Below, piece after piece: positions 36,230 through 46,453 of a stretch of DNA of 64,000 bases; position 1 is the first letter of the stretch, and every line of letters starts with the position of its first letter. The notes below the pieces were generated by a model. The model did no database searches and was not told where the DNA came from. It was given only the letters and a program-made list of their open reading frames with translations. A program made the position numbers and the translations under genes. The stretch is from positions 496,001 through 560,000 of the forward strand of contig NZ_WFLM01000002.1 in assembly GCF_009208775.1 (NCBI RefSeq), given 5' to 3'. The DNA is from Silvanigrella paludirubra. GTDB lineage: Bacteria > Bdellovibrionota_B > Oligoflexia > Silvanigrellales > Silvanigrellaceae.

Positions 36230-37663
36230 TTAATTTAAAGTTGTTAATTTAACACCCGTGCTCTTTTGGAACGTTATCCAAGCAAGATCTAGAGAACCTT
36301 TGGCATTTGCTAAATTAGCTCTAGCTGTTGTTTGATCATTCGCAGATGAAATCAGATCGGTTGCTGTTACTTGACCATTATCAAACCGAGCTTTCATTTG
36401 TGAATAAGCATCTTGAGCGTATTGAACAGATACTTTAGCTGAGTCTAATACTTGAATCGCATTTTGAAGTTGTAAATAGCTATTTGTGATATCAATGCGA
36501 GCGTTTAAGTTTAAATTTTCTAAATTATATTTAGCTTTTTGCTCAGACGCAACGGCATCACTAATTTGAGCTTGACGAACTCCCCAATCTAAAAGAACCC
36601 AAGAAAATTGTAACCCATAAGACATTTGATCTTGAATGTCAGATGAATAATATGTTTTGTCTGTTGTGTTAATATCACTTGCATTAAAATTTCGAGTATA
36701 AGTGGCAACAAAATTTAACGTTGGTAAATAATTGCTATATTTTTGAACTTTTCCATAATAAGCAGCATCAACATTTTCTTTCCCTGCTAATATATCTCTT
36801 CGCTGAGATAGACTTGGAGCTAAAATATTTTCAAGACTTGGAAGTTTTTGAGACTTCATTTCCCAAACAGATTTTTCACTACTTGCAACAGAAATAGCAG
36901 AACTATTTTTAACACCAATGGCTTCAGAAAGAGTAATTAAGGCAACTTTATAAGTTGTTTGAGCTTGAATTACACTCGTTTTTGAGTTTTCAAAATCTAA
37001 TTTAAATTTCAAGAGATCCGCATTTGTTAATTTACCGGCATTAAATTGCGCATTACCATCATTTAATTGCTTTTCAGAAACTTCCATAGAAGATTTCGCA
37101 GCTTTTAATAATTGATCTGCTTTTTGTAAATTTATATATGCTTGTGCACCATAAAATCGAGCATCAATTCTACTTTGAACTCGATTTTGCAAAGCGGCTC
37201 TTGTTAATGCGGAAGATTGTTGTACAGAGTTGTACATGGAAAAAAGGCCAATCAGTGGCTGAGATAATGTTAATGTTGCCGTCGAAGTTGTTGTATCTGG
37301 AAAACCATATGTTTTTCCAGTTGTAGTACCAACAAGCGGATTTACATCACTACTATTCATCATATAATTTGCGGATGCTGAAATTGTAGGTAACATTCCT
37401 CGGAAAGCGGCATCTTCTTTTGCTTCCGTAGAATAATAGTCTTGTAAAGACATTTTTGCTGTAAAAGAATAAGTTTCAGCCATATTCATCGCTGCTTCAA
37501 GCGTAAGGATAGGTTGCGAATTTGTAGGGGAATTGACCTGATTCGTATTACTCTTTTGCACTTGTGCAATATCCTGCTGCCCGTATGATGAATTTATAAA
37601 AAGAAAAGAACTAAGCAAAGAAGTAACAGGGTAGGTCATCAATTTTAACGTTTGTAGTTTCAT
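36230..37663 (-). CDS. TolC-family outer-membrane efflux protein
   Basis: 477 residues: a signal peptide ending near SYG/QQ, then two long alternating coiled-coil and beta-strand halves typical of TolC (ARFYGAQAYINLQKADQLL, QMKARFDNGQVTATDLISS). It would form a trimeric outer-membrane channel for efflux or type I secretion. The upstream GTG at 37669 is unlikely; GGAAGG five bases before the ATG at 37663 sets the start. No membrane-fusion protein or pump is adjacent, so its partners are elsewhere. An HxlR regulator lies 217 bases upstream on the same strand. Confidence 0.88.
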   Translation of the reverse strand: MKLQTLKLMTYPVTSLLSSFLFINSSYGQQDIAQVQKSNTNQVNSPTNSQPILTLEAAMNMAETYSFTAKMSLQDYYSTEAKEDAAFRGMLPTISASANYMMNSSDVNPLVGTTTGKTYGFPDTTTSTATLTLSQPLIGLFSMYNSVQQSSALTRAALQNRVQSRIDARFYGAQAYINLQKADQLLKAAKSSMEVSEKQLNDGNAQFNAGKLTNADLLKFKLDFENSKTSVIQAQTTYKVALITLSEAIGVKNSSAISVASSEKSVWEMKSQKLPSLENILAPSLSQRRDILAGKENVDAAYYGKVQKYSNYLPTLNFVATYTRNFNASDINTTDKTYYSSDIQDQMSYGLQFSWVLLDWGVRQAQISDAVASEQKAKYNLENLNLNARIDITNSYLQLQNAIQVLDSAKVSVQYAQDAYSQMKARFDNGQVTATDLISSANDQTTARANLANAKGSLDLAWITFQKSTGVKLTTLN

Positions 37664-37880
37664 TAGCACCTTCCAAAATCAATTAAATAATCACTTTTTA
37701 ACTTAAATCTAAATATATTTCAAGCAACGAAAATAAATTATCATTTTAATGTCATCAATTTTAAATTTATCAAATTTGTTATTTGCATTTAAAAAAAATA
37801 GAAAGTATGGAATTTTTAAAATTGAGGATTGAAATAAAATTTTAGCGATTTAAAAATTGGAAGTAATGAAAAACATAGCT

Positions 37881-38210
37881 CTAATAATATGTTGAGCCCC
37901 AATCATTCAAGTTTTGAATAATAACTGCTAAAGTTTTCCCTTTTTCAGTCAAAAAATATTCAACTTTTGGCGGGATGGTTGGATAAATATTTCTAGATAA
38001 AATTCCTTGTTCTTCTAAATCTCTGAGTTGAATTGTTAACATTCTTTGGGTAATTTTATTTTTTAAATTTTTTTGGAGCTCACCAAATCTTAACACCTCA
38101 AATTTCAATAGATTATAGATAATCACACCCTTCCACTTTCCACAAATAGCATCCAAAGCACATTCAACTGATGCTCCCTCTATTTCAATATTTTTTTTGG
38201 GCTTTATCAT
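37881..38210 (-). CDS. HxlR-family transcriptional regulator
   Basis: 109-residue winged-helix regulator. VECALDAICGKWKGVIIYNLL at the N-terminus and GELQKNLKNKITQRMLTIQL, the recognition-helix region, are diagnostic, with YFLTEKGKTLAVII near the end. Many HxlR proteins sense redox or electrophilic stress through an N-terminal Cys; Cys17 and Cys23 are candidates. It is upstream of the TolC-like gene on the same strand and could regulate it, but the 217-base gap leaves that open. An AGGAAGG box precedes the ATG. Confidence 0.88.
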   Translation of the reverse strand: MIKPKKNIEIEGASVECALDAICGKWKGVIIYNLLKFEVLRFGELQKNLKNKITQRMLTIQLRDLEEQGILSRNIYPTIPPKVEYFLTEKGKTLAVIIQNLNDWGSTYY

Positions 38211-38601
38211 TATTTCCTTCCTTAAAATAAATTTTTATTGTTTATTTTTTTTTTGATTTTTATTTTATAATAACCAAATTTCATTAAATTAAGAAAGAAC
38301 CTTCCTAAGTTTTTTCCAAGAGATAATAATAGCAATAATGAATATTAATAGATACTTTAATCTAAAAAATAACTTTTTAACATTTTATGCTATAAAAATT
38401 TAATGATTGATACCTCTAAAAAATAGATGTAAATTAACAAATATATTAATAAAAATAAAAAATTTAAAATACTAACACCATTTATGCTAGCATTTTAAAT
38501 CCATATATTTATTTTATATTCTAAACAAGAACGAACATTTATAATACTTAATATAAAAATAAATATTTAGTATATTAATTTATATTAAGTATTATAAAAA
38601 A
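38211..38601. other. 391-base gene-free AT-rich region with a 20-base inverted repeat
   Basis: No ORF worth calling on either strand. It should contain the HxlR promoter at its left side. At its right end a perfect 20-base inverted repeat (38538-38557 and 38579-38598) separated by 21 bases lies directly past the stop of the FlgF-type gene. The rest is low-complexity A/T sequence. Confidence 0.5.
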
Positions 38602-39384
38602 TTACTGAACTTCAGATATTTTATTTGCATTTTGCATTGTTTCATCTTGAGATTTTACTGTTTTTTGAAGAGCTTCATAACTTCTATGAGCAATAATCAT
38701 ATTTGTTAAATTTCTCATAGGATTTACATTACTTCCTTCTAAATAACCTTGTGTAATTTCTCCAACAGGTGCTTTTACATTTTCAGGTGGACCATTATGA
38801 ATCCATAAACTTTCACCTAGTCTTTCTAATAATGTATTATCTTTAAATGAAATCACCTTAAGTTTATCTACAAATTTTTTTCCTACATAAATTTCTCCTG
38901 TAGGCAAAATACTAAATTCTTTTCCATTTAATCCTGTTATTGCGCCATTTTCGCCTTGAACAACAGCGCCATTTTTATTTATTAAAATTCCATCATTACT
39001 TATACTAAAGCCACCATCCCTCGTTAATCTTTCTCCAAAAGGAGTCATGACCTCAAAAAAGGCATCACCCTGAACAGCAACATCTAAAGGATTTCCTGTT
39101 TTGATCATAGGACCTTGAGTATGTGCTGTTCTTATTTCACTTAAGGTAACATAAGCCATTTCATTCCCTTTTAATGGCCATAATTCCTGCATATTTGTTT
39201 TAAATGGAGCTGGCGGATGTGGAGTAGCATAACTTGGCCAAGGATTTGCTTCTTGAGCTTGAAATGAGATTTCATCTTCTTTAAAAGCCGTCGTATTTGT
39301 ATTAGCTAGATTATTTGAAATGATTTCCATGAGTCTTTCTTGCAAAACACCACCAGATAAAGGTGAATAAACGTTTTTTAGCAT
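38602..39384 (-). CDS. Flagellar basal-body rod protein, FlgF/FlgG type
   Basis: 260 residues with the N-terminal rod/hook motif (LMEIISNNLANTNTTAFKED) and the C-terminal helical GSNVNPMRNLTNMIIAHRSYE of rod/hook proteins. The length suits FlgF or FlgG; I cannot choose between them, although FlgF is slightly favoured by the short form. No other flagellar gene is in the window, which is unusual because these genes normally sit in flg operons. Confidence 0.8.
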   Translation of the reverse strand: MLKNVYSPLSGGVLQERLMEIISNNLANTNTTAFKEDEISFQAQEANPWPSYATPHPPAPFKTNMQELWPLKGNEMAYVTLSEIRTAHTQGPMIKTGNPLDVAVQGDAFFEVMTPFGERLTRDGGFSISNDGILINKNGAVVQGENGAITGLNGKEFSILPTGEIYVGKKFVDKLKVISFKDNTLLERLGESLWIHNGPPENVKAPVGEITQGYLEGSNVNPMRNLTNMIIAHRSYEALQKTVKSQDETMQNANKISEVQ

Positions 39385-39502
39385 AAATATTTCCTATTCG
39401 TTTTAGCGTTCAAGATAAATATTACACCATTAAATTTAAAATTATACTGTAATAATTTCTCATTTGTGTCTTTATTGATAGATATTTTTTGCCGAATTTT
39501 TT

Positions 39503-41848
39503 TTAAAACTTATTGCTATATGTTTCTTTTAATTTTGATAAAGAATAAGGTTCTTTTTTTATAACACCATCAAAATCTTCTAACTCATTATTTAATAAAA
39601 TGGCATTGGTAGAAACAAATATTGGTTTTTTATAATTTAAACTTCTTATTTTATCTATGAAATTCATCTGGGAAATATTTTGTGCGCTATTATCAAAGTA
39701 ATAGTCGACAATAACACATTCTATAGCTTTTAAATTTTCTGGTTTTTCTAATATGTATTCATAAGCAAAATCAGGATGTGAAAAACTAATCACTTTTGCA
39801 TCTGTAACAGAAACTTCCCAAAATTTATGATATATATCTTCATCATCTATTAATAGTATAATTTTATCTTCTTGAAAATTATTAGAAGTAATTGATAAAA
39901 AAGATTCTTCTGAATAACCAGGTAAAATATAAGAACATAAAAATCTTAAAAATTGAAATCTTGACATTGGTTTAGCAATAAAAAAATCTGATTTTACATT
40001 TATTGACCTTTCTAAATCACATTTAAAAAATCTATTTGTATGTATACAAATTTTTGAGACACAACCATTATTTCTTAAATCTTGAACAAAATCAAACCCA
40101 TTTAATTTTTCAAGTCCTAAGTCAATATCACAAATAATGTATTCAGGTTTAACTTCATAATAGGCTTTTAAAGCAAGATCATAATCACTATATGAAACAA
40201 TATTAAAATATTCATTTAAATCTTCTGATGAAATTAATGATGAGAAATTTTTTACATATACATCATCATCTTCCAAAATTAAAATTTGATATTTATTTTG
40301 AATTTTTTTACCTGCAAAAAAAGACAATATTTTATTTTCAATTAAATCAGATTTTTTTTCATATTCTACTAAAGAAGTATTATAATGTGTATCAAAATGA
40401 TTTTCAAAATACTTTGCCTCGTTTGGAAAAACCAAACCGCTAATTTTATCTTCAATCATTGAGATAGATTGTGGCAAATGTATATAAAATTTAACTCCTT
40501 CATTTATTGATGAGGTATAAAAAATTCTACCTCCATGTTGATTTATGATTTCTTTTGCAATTCCAAGACCAATTCCAGTTCCTCTTTTTTTTCCTTTTGT
40601 GAAAAAAAGATCAAATATTTTATCTTTAAATTCCTCATCTATATATGAATTTGTATTTGCAATACAAATTTCAATATGAAGAATATTATTTTCATAAAAT
40701 TCTCTCGTTAAAAATTTAATAGTTCCTTTTCCATTCATGGATTCTATAGCATTTGTTATAATATTAGATAAAACTCTTTCCATTTTTTGAATATCTACAC
40801 ATAAAAAATACTTATGATTAAAATCATAGGAAAGCAAAATATTTGTTTTGTTTTGAACTTCAAAACAATTTTTAATTACAGAATAAATAAGCTTATAAAA
40901 ACTTGTATCTACAAAGTTTGGACTTCCTTCTGTTCTAAAATGCAAAAGATCAGAAAGCATATTCTCCACTCTTAAAATATCTTTCTCAATTGCTCTTCCA
41001 GTATCTTTTATATATTGTCTAATTTCATCATAATTTGATAATCTTAACATTACATGTAAAGCATTTTTAATATGAGCAAATGGATGTCTTAAATCATGAG
41101 CTAGCATTTGAATTGTTGTCGAAATTGCACGCATCATATCCAATTGTTTTAATTGTTCTTGGGCTTTATTTAACTCTATATAGACATTATTAAAATTTTT
41201 ATAAATTAAATCTAATTCTAAATAAGTGACAAATTTATCATACTCTTCTTTGCTAGATGATATTTCTTTCAAATTTTCAGAAAGCCTCATTATAGGAACA
41301 AACATTTTTTCATAGTTCTTTTTGCTTTGATTTTTTACAAATAAAAACATAAAAAACCATAAAGAAAACATTAATAATGTTATTATTAAAATAAAAATAT
41401 AATTGATTTTTTGAACAAAATTCAAATTCATATTATGAGAAAAATCTTTACCATGCATATGTAATTTTGTTAAAAAATAAAGCTCGCCATTATTAATAAC
41501 ATATGAATAATTATATATTAGTTCTTTTTTCTTTTCTATAGGAATTTTTATTCCATTGTATATAATGATTTTATTTTCTAATGCATCTTCTATAAATAGA
41601 GTAGAAAAATATAAACTTTTTTCAATTGATGAAAGCATTTTTTTTACAAATAATACATCACCAATTACTAATGCTGAAGAAATTTCAGGAATATAACCTT
41701 TAACTAATTTTTGGGTTCTGCCAAAATAAATATCATAGGAATAAATAATTAATATAATTGAAATAATGCAAAATGAAAAAGAAGCAAATAAAAAACCATT
41801 TCTTGCCGAACGTTTTAAAATTTCATCTGCAATTGGCCTAAGTTTCAA
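39503..41848 (-). CDS. Membrane hybrid histidine kinase with two C-terminal receiver domains
   Basis: 781 residues: membrane helices at about 18-41 and 148-171 flanking a roughly 105-residue periplasmic sensor, a coiled linker, HisKA with H251 in LAHDLRHPF, HATPase_c with IITNAIESM and GTGIGLGIAKEIINQHGG, then two receiver domains. Receiver 1 has LEDDDVYV and CDIDLGLEKLNGF; receiver 2 (about 661-781) has LIDDEDIYHKFW and VIVDYYFDN with Asp715. No DNA-binding output domain is present, so it must pass phosphate on by phosphotransfer. The neighbour at 41876 is a binding protein that might feed its sensor, which is speculation. Confidence 0.85.
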   Translation of the reverse strand: MKLRPIADEILKRSARNGFLFASFSFCIISIILIIYSYDIYFGRTQKLVKGYIPEISSALVIGDVLFVKKMLSSIEKSLYFSTLFIEDALENKIIIYNGIKIPIEKKKELIYNYSYVINNGELYFLTKLHMHGKDFSHNMNLNFVQKINYIFILIITLLMFSLWFFMFLFVKNQSKKNYEKMFVPIMRLSENLKEISSSKEEYDKFVTYLELDLIYKNFNNVYIELNKAQEQLKQLDMMRAISTTIQMLAHDLRHPFAHIKNALHVMLRLSNYDEIRQYIKDTGRAIEKDILRVENMLSDLLHFRTEGSPNFVDTSFYKLIYSVIKNCFEVQNKTNILLSYDFNHKYFLCVDIQKMERVLSNIITNAIESMNGKGTIKFLTREFYENNILHIEICIANTNSYIDEEFKDKIFDLFFTKGKKRGTGIGLGIAKEIINQHGGRIFYTSSINEGVKFYIHLPQSISMIEDKISGLVFPNEAKYFENHFDTHYNTSLVEYEKKSDLIENKILSFFAGKKIQNKYQILILEDDDVYVKNFSSLISSEDLNEYFNIVSYSDYDLALKAYYEVKPEYIICDIDLGLEKLNGFDFVQDLRNNGCVSKICIHTNRFFKCDLERSINVKSDFFIAKPMSRFQFLRFLCSYILPGYSEESFLSITSNNFQEDKIILLIDDEDIYHKFWEVSVTDAKVISFSHPDFAYEYILEKPENLKAIECVIVDYYFDNSAQNISQMNFIDKIRSLNYKKPIFVSTNAILLNNELEDFDGVIKKEPYSLSKLKETYSNKF

Positions 41849-41875
41849 ATTGAATTCTTTCTAAAAAATAATTAT

Positions 41876-43387
41876 TTAATTTTTTACTTTTATATTTTGT
41901 AAATATAAAGTAACACCTCCAAATTGTGTTCCAATACAACTAATTTTTTCAGGATTATAATAAACAATATTAGGAATCTCAAAGAGAGGAATTAAAACTC
42001 TTTGTTCATAAAAATATCTTGATATATTTTTTAATCTTTCATTTAATATATCACGACTTGGTGCTTCCTGACTCTCATCTAACAAATTTTGAATTAATTT
42101 ATCATCAGGATATGCATTTTTAGATGGCGATCCATTTCTGTAATTTGTAAAATTCAAAATAGGATCATAATAATCTGCCTCAGTTGAATGAAGATAAAAA
42201 GGTGAATTTTTAAACTCTTTTGTAAATGGATCCCATAAATTTTTAGTATTTTCTTTAAACTTAATTTTAAGGCCAATTTTATTAAGTTGTCCTTTTAAAA
42301 CGATTCTATATTTTTCACCTAAATAAGAACTATCTTCAGAAAAAGGAATAGTAATTTCATTGCTTAATTTTAAACTTTTTATTATTTTTATGGCTTCATT
42401 TATATTTTGGTTTTCCTTTATATTAATTCTCCCAATACTTGAAGAAGTCAATAATTCATATAATGGATTAGTTAATATATTTGTTACTTTAGAAAGATCT
42501 TCTCTAGAAATGGCATATGCTATAGCTTTTCTAAAGTCTTTAGATTTAGCCAAATCAGAACTGTAATTAAATTCTATTAATCGTCTATATAAAGGTGCAA
42601 GTAATTCTTCTTTTATATATTTTTCATTTCTTGAAGTTATATAGTCTTTATTGGTAATATCAGGTTCATTTATACGAATTTGTTCATACAATATTTCTTT
42701 TGGAGCATTAGGATAAGAAGCTGGATCTACTAACTCTAATAAAAAAGACTTTTCTTTTTTGAAATGCTCTGTTACCTTATAAGCTCCGACTCCAACTGGC
42801 CATTTTTTCCATGTAATTAAATCTGAATTTAACTCTTCAATAGGCACTAAAGAAAAACTAAAATGGGTTAGCGTATACAAAAAAGAAGGATTCGATTTAG
42901 AAGGAGTTATCGCAATTGTTCTGTCATCCAAAATTTTTAAACCATCAACCAATCCTGATTGGTAGGGTTGTCCCTTTTTAATTTTTTCTGTACCTTTTAA
43001 ATTAATTTGAAAGGAATCTCCAATATTAGGATTTTTAGAAAAAAAATGACGTAAAATACTGAACTCAAGATCTTTTGAATTTACTTTTCTATTATTATGA
43101 AAATAAAGATCCTTTTTCAAGCGAAGTTTATAATAATTGTTATAGTAGTCCCAACTAAAAGATTCTAGAGATAAAGTATTTATTTCAGCATTATGATCAA
43201 TGTAAAATAATAAACCTAAAACAGCTGGATAAAAACTTCCTCTACACGCAAGTTCCGCATTTTCTTCCCAAGGAAATTCAGAATTATTTCCACAAAAATA
43301 TATAATTTTTTTAGATTCAACATTTGGGTCATTTGCAAATAGCTGGAATGTCGTAAAAAACAAACTTAATATATATAAATGTTTCAT
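41876..43387 (-). CDS. ABC-type peptide/nickel solute-binding protein (SBP_bac_5)
   Basis: 503 residues with a signal peptide (cleavage near LFA/ND, residue 18) and the large two-lobe architecture of OppA/DppA-type proteins: NTLSLESFSWDYYNNYYKLRLKKDLYFH region, VGVGAYKVTEHF, DFRKAIAYAISREDL. It has no lipobox Cys, so it may be soluble periplasmic. No permease or ATPase genes are adjacent; downstream is the hybrid histidine kinase, 27 bases away on the same strand. The order suggests possible sensing, but that is inference. Confidence 0.8.
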   Translation of the reverse strand: MKHLYILSLFFTTFQLFANDPNVESKKIIYFCGNNSEFPWEENAELACRGSFYPAVLGLLFYIDHNAEINTLSLESFSWDYYNNYYKLRLKKDLYFHNNRKVNSKDLEFSILRHFFSKNPNIGDSFQINLKGTEKIKKGQPYQSGLVDGLKILDDRTIAITPSKSNPSFLYTLTHFSFSLVPIEELNSDLITWKKWPVGVGAYKVTEHFKKEKSFLLELVDPASYPNAPKEILYEQIRINEPDITNKDYITSRNEKYIKEELLAPLYRRLIEFNYSSDLAKSKDFRKAIAYAISREDLSKVTNILTNPLYELLTSSSIGRINIKENQNINEAIKIIKSLKLSNEITIPFSEDSSYLGEKYRIVLKGQLNKIGLKIKFKENTKNLWDPFTKEFKNSPFYLHSTEADYYDPILNFTNYRNGSPSKNAYPDDKLIQNLLDESQEAPSRDILNERLKNISRYFYEQRVLIPLFEIPNIVYYNPEKISCIGTQFGGVTLYLQNIKVKN

Positions 43388-43645
43388 AAACTTAATGCCT
43401 TAAATTCTTTATTTTTATATATTTTTAATAATTTACAATATATAAAATAGAATTTGAATTTGTTTTAAAATATAAATATTGTCAATTTTTTTTTTATAAA
43501 ATAATGATAATTATCTATAAATACATGCTTAAAATATTTGCATTCTTTTGTTATAAATATTATTTTTTATAAATTAAAAATTCTTTAATATGAAAAGTAT
43601 TATAATCTAATTCATTTTTCATTGAAAAAACATACCATAATTATT

Positions 43646-44893
43646 TTAGTTTTTCAAAGAAGAGATTTTAAAAACACTTATAAAATAAATAATAGATAAA
43701 AATGCTATTCCTAAAACAAAAACACCAAGAGGATATAACGTACCATTTTCAATAATTCCCATTACAGCGGTTCCAATACCAGCAGCAGTAAGCTGCATTG
43801 AACCTAGTGTTCCGGTAACCATACCAGCATTTTTAGGAAATAGAGATATTGCATTTGCTGATGAAAATGGCATTAATAATCCATTTCCTATTGTTATTAT
43901 AAAAACAGGAATCATTAAAGCTAAAATATGTGGCCAATTTATAAAATACATAATAAGCAAAACAGTTCCACCAATTACATTTAAAATTAATCCTAAAAAA
44001 ATAATCTGTAAACTTGATTTTGTTAGAGATAATCTTCTCCCCATAAATGATGCAAACATATATGGAAAAGATGCTGCACAAAAAGCATATCCAACAGCAG
44101 TAGGCGAATAGCCAAATTTCTTTAATAAAAAAGGACAAGCCGCTACAAAAGAAAAGTACGAAGCATTGGATACCATCATAAATAAAGCAAATCCAAAAAA
44201 CTTTTTATTTAATAAAACTTGAATAAAAACTTTTATATCAAAAGCTGATTTTTTTTGTGAATAATTATTTTCTTGTAACTTTGGTATAATGGGAGAAAGC
44301 AGCATAAAAATAATAATTAAGCCATATAAAGCTAATATCAAAAAATTTGTCTGCCAATTAAAATGAATTTCAATATGCCCACCAAGAACAGGTGCAATAG
44401 CAGGTGAAAATGCAACCAAGGGAATCGTAATAGATAAAACTCTTCCCATTTCTTTTGAATTAAAAAGATCGGCAACAATCGCTTGCCCAATAGACATTCC
44501 TGCACAAGCACCAATAGCTTGAAGTACTCTAAAAAAAATGAGCTCATAAATAGTTGAAGAAGCATAACAACCAACAGAAGCTAAAATAAAAATAATCATA
44601 AACAAAAAAAGAACGTTTTTTCTTCCAAATTTATCGGACAAAGATCCTGAAAAAATTTGAAAAACAGCCATTGTAATTAAAAATGCTGTCATTGTACTTT
44701 GAGCCCAAAATGCTTCTTTATGATAATAATCTGCTATAGCTGGTAAGGAAGGTAAATAAATATCAGAGGCGACAAAACCAATAGCACAAATAAAGATAAT
44801 ACAAGAAATAAATAATATTCTATGAATTTTGCTAAAATTTGGTTCTTTATTTTGAATTTGTTCATTTTCTTTTTGAACAGCAGAATATTCCAT
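43646..44893 (-). CDS. Bcr/CflA-family MFS drug efflux transporter
   Basis: 415 residues with about 12 membrane segments. SDIYLPSLPAIADYY and DKFGRKNVLF (the MFS motif A loop) are family signatures, and the long stretch of hydrophobic helices fits the 12-TM topology. It is the last of four minus-strand genes (fabD, map, RibD_C, this), 29 bases behind the RibD_C gene. Efflux substrate unknown. Confidence 0.85.
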   Translation of the reverse strand: MEYSAVQKENEQIQNKEPNFSKIHRILFISCIIFICAIGFVASDIYLPSLPAIADYYHKEAFWAQSTMTAFLITMAVFQIFSGSLSDKFGRKNVLFLFMIIFILASVGCYASSTIYELIFFRVLQAIGACAGMSIGQAIVADLFNSKEMGRVLSITIPLVAFSPAIAPVLGGHIEIHFNWQTNFLILALYGLIIIFMLLSPIIPKLQENNYSQKKSAFDIKVFIQVLLNKKFFGFALFMMVSNASYFSFVAACPFLLKKFGYSPTAVGYAFCAASFPYMFASFMGRRLSLTKSSLQIIFLGLILNVIGGTVLLIMYFINWPHILALMIPVFIITIGNGLLMPFSSANAISLFPKNAGMVTGTLGSMQLTAAGIGTAVMGIIENGTLYPLGVFVLGIAFLSIIYFISVFKISSLKN

Positions 44894-44922
44894 TTAATAA
44901 TTTCCAATCTTTCAATAAGTAT

Positions 44923-45606
44923 TTAAAACACCTTATAGTCAATAAATACAAAATTCCCCGATTGAGTAACATTTCTGCATTCTAGTTTCTTAGAAAGAAG
45001 GTGTGAAGAAGAAACTAGATTAGGTGAGTGCATATTTCCTATAATTAGAGGACTTACCGTTAATAAAAGATCGGTAACTAAATTTTTCTCCCAAAAAGCA
45101 GTATTTAATTTCCCGCCTCCAAGTAAGGCAAATCTTTTTTTATTTATAGAATTTAAATAATTTAATAATCCTAAAATATTCCCTAAATAATATTTTATTT
45201 TACCAAACTCTTCTTCTTTTTCGTCTAAACGTAACATAGGCTCTTCGTCAAGATCAAAAGAAGAAACAAAAAAAATACTTTTAGATATATTTTTTTGTTT
45301 CCAAAATGGGTGTTGAAATGAAATATTTCCCGATTGAGTAAAAATAATCCACTCAGGTTCAGAATTATTTTTTGTTAAATCAGAAACTCGAAAAGCGCCC
45401 TTTTCACTCTCTATACTTTTTGCTCCAATAAATACAGCATCGCAAGTAGCAACTGATGCTCTCATTCTTTGAAAATCTTCATTACAAATCATTCCAATTT
45501 GATTTCTCTCTAAAGAAGATTCCATACTATGACTTGCAATTTTTCCATCTACTGAAGCAGCTATGATATTTATAATTTCAAATTTTTGTTTCTTTATCTT
45601 CTCCAT
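44923..45606 (-). CDS. RibD C-terminal-domain reductase (dihydrofolate-reductase-like fold)
   Basis: 227 residues with the RibD_C/DHFR fold: IIAASVDGKIASH, TCDAVFIGAKSIESEKG, and LLGGGKLNTAFWEK with VSPLIIGN, as in the pyrimidine reductase part of RibD. It lacks the deaminase domain. In riboflavin synthesis it would reduce the 5-amino-6-ribosylaminouracil phosphate, but stand-alone members also act in other pathways. It lies three bases behind map and 29 before the MFS pump, in the fabD-map operon. ribE is about 31 kb away. Confidence 0.7.
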   Translation of the reverse strand: MEKIKKQKFEIINIIAASVDGKIASHSMESSLERNQIGMICNEDFQRMRASVATCDAVFIGAKSIESEKGAFRVSDLTKNNSEPEWIIFTQSGNISFQHPFWKQKNISKSIFFVSSFDLDEEPMLRLDEKEEEFGKIKYYLGNILGLLNYLNSINKKRFALLGGGKLNTAFWEKNLVTDLLLTVSPLIIGNMHSPNLVSSSHLLSKKLECRNVTQSGNFVFIDYKVF

Positions 45607-45609
45607 TCG

Positions 45610-46434
45610 CTATACCTTAAGAGCTGGCCAAAGAATATGAGCTCCAAGCTCTTTAGCTCTTATTGCTATAGGATCATCTTCAAGTGCTGTTAAAATTTCT
45701 ATTCCATCACCAACAATAGCAATGGTGTGTTCGAATTGGGCAGAAGGTTTTCCATCTACTGTTTTTGCTGTCCAACCATCTTTCATCATTTTCATGCGCC
45801 AGTCACCACCATTGATCATGGGCTCAATTGTGAAAATCATGCCTCGTACTATTTTTAATCCCGTTCCCGCTTTGCCATAATGAGGAATTTGAAGGTCGGG
45901 CTCATGAAATACTTTACCAATTCCATGGCCAACAAAATCACGAACAACTCCGCAACCTTCTTTTTCAGCATAACCTTGAATTGCCCATCCAATATCACCC
46001 AAACGATTGCCATGTTTAGTTACGGCAATAGCACGAGCAAGACTTTCTTCAGCTACTTGAGTTACTTTTTTGCTCTCTTCAGATATATGTTCTCCTACAA
46101 AAAATGTTCTTGAGCAATCACCAAAGTAACCATCTAAGGTAACTGTAACGTCTACATTAACAATATCACCTTCTTTTAATATTTCTTTTTCACTAGGAAT
46201 ACCATGACAAATAACATCATTAATACTTGTGCAAACTGATTTAGGGTATCCTTTATAATTTAAAGGACTGGGATAAGCACCATGTTTAACAATAAATTCA
46301 TGCACAGCTACATTTACTTCTTCTGTGCTAACTCCAGGTTTAATAAAATTACCTGCATGACGTAATGTATGAGCAGCGAGTCTTCCTGCTTCTCTCATTT
46401 TTAAAACATCTTCTTGAGACTTTAATTTTGCCAC
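45610..46434 (-). CDS. map: Methionine aminopeptidase, type I
   Basis: Removes the initiator methionine from nascent proteins. The metal ligands are visible in VNVDVTV, GDCSRTF, FVGHGIGKVFHE, FTIEPMI and FEHTIAI. Asn/His stretches CTSINDVICHGIPS match type I. 274 residues is the normal length. It follows fabD by 19 bases and precedes the RibD_C gene by three, which indicates one transcript. Confidence 0.95.
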   Translation of the reverse strand: MAKLKSQEDVLKMREAGRLAAHTLRHAGNFIKPGVSTEEVNVAVHEFIVKHGAYPSPLNYKGYPKSVCTSINDVICHGIPSEKEILKEGDIVNVDVTVTLDGYFGDCSRTFFVGEHISEESKKVTQVAEESLARAIAVTKHGNRLGDIGWAIQGYAEKEGCGVVRDFVGHGIGKVFHEPDLQIPHYGKAGTGLKIVRGMIFTIEPMINGGDWRMKMMKDGWTAKTVDGKPSAQFEHTIAIVGDGIEILTALEDDPIAIRAKELGAHILWPALKV

Positions 46435-46453
46435 TTTTAAGTTAACTCCAATT

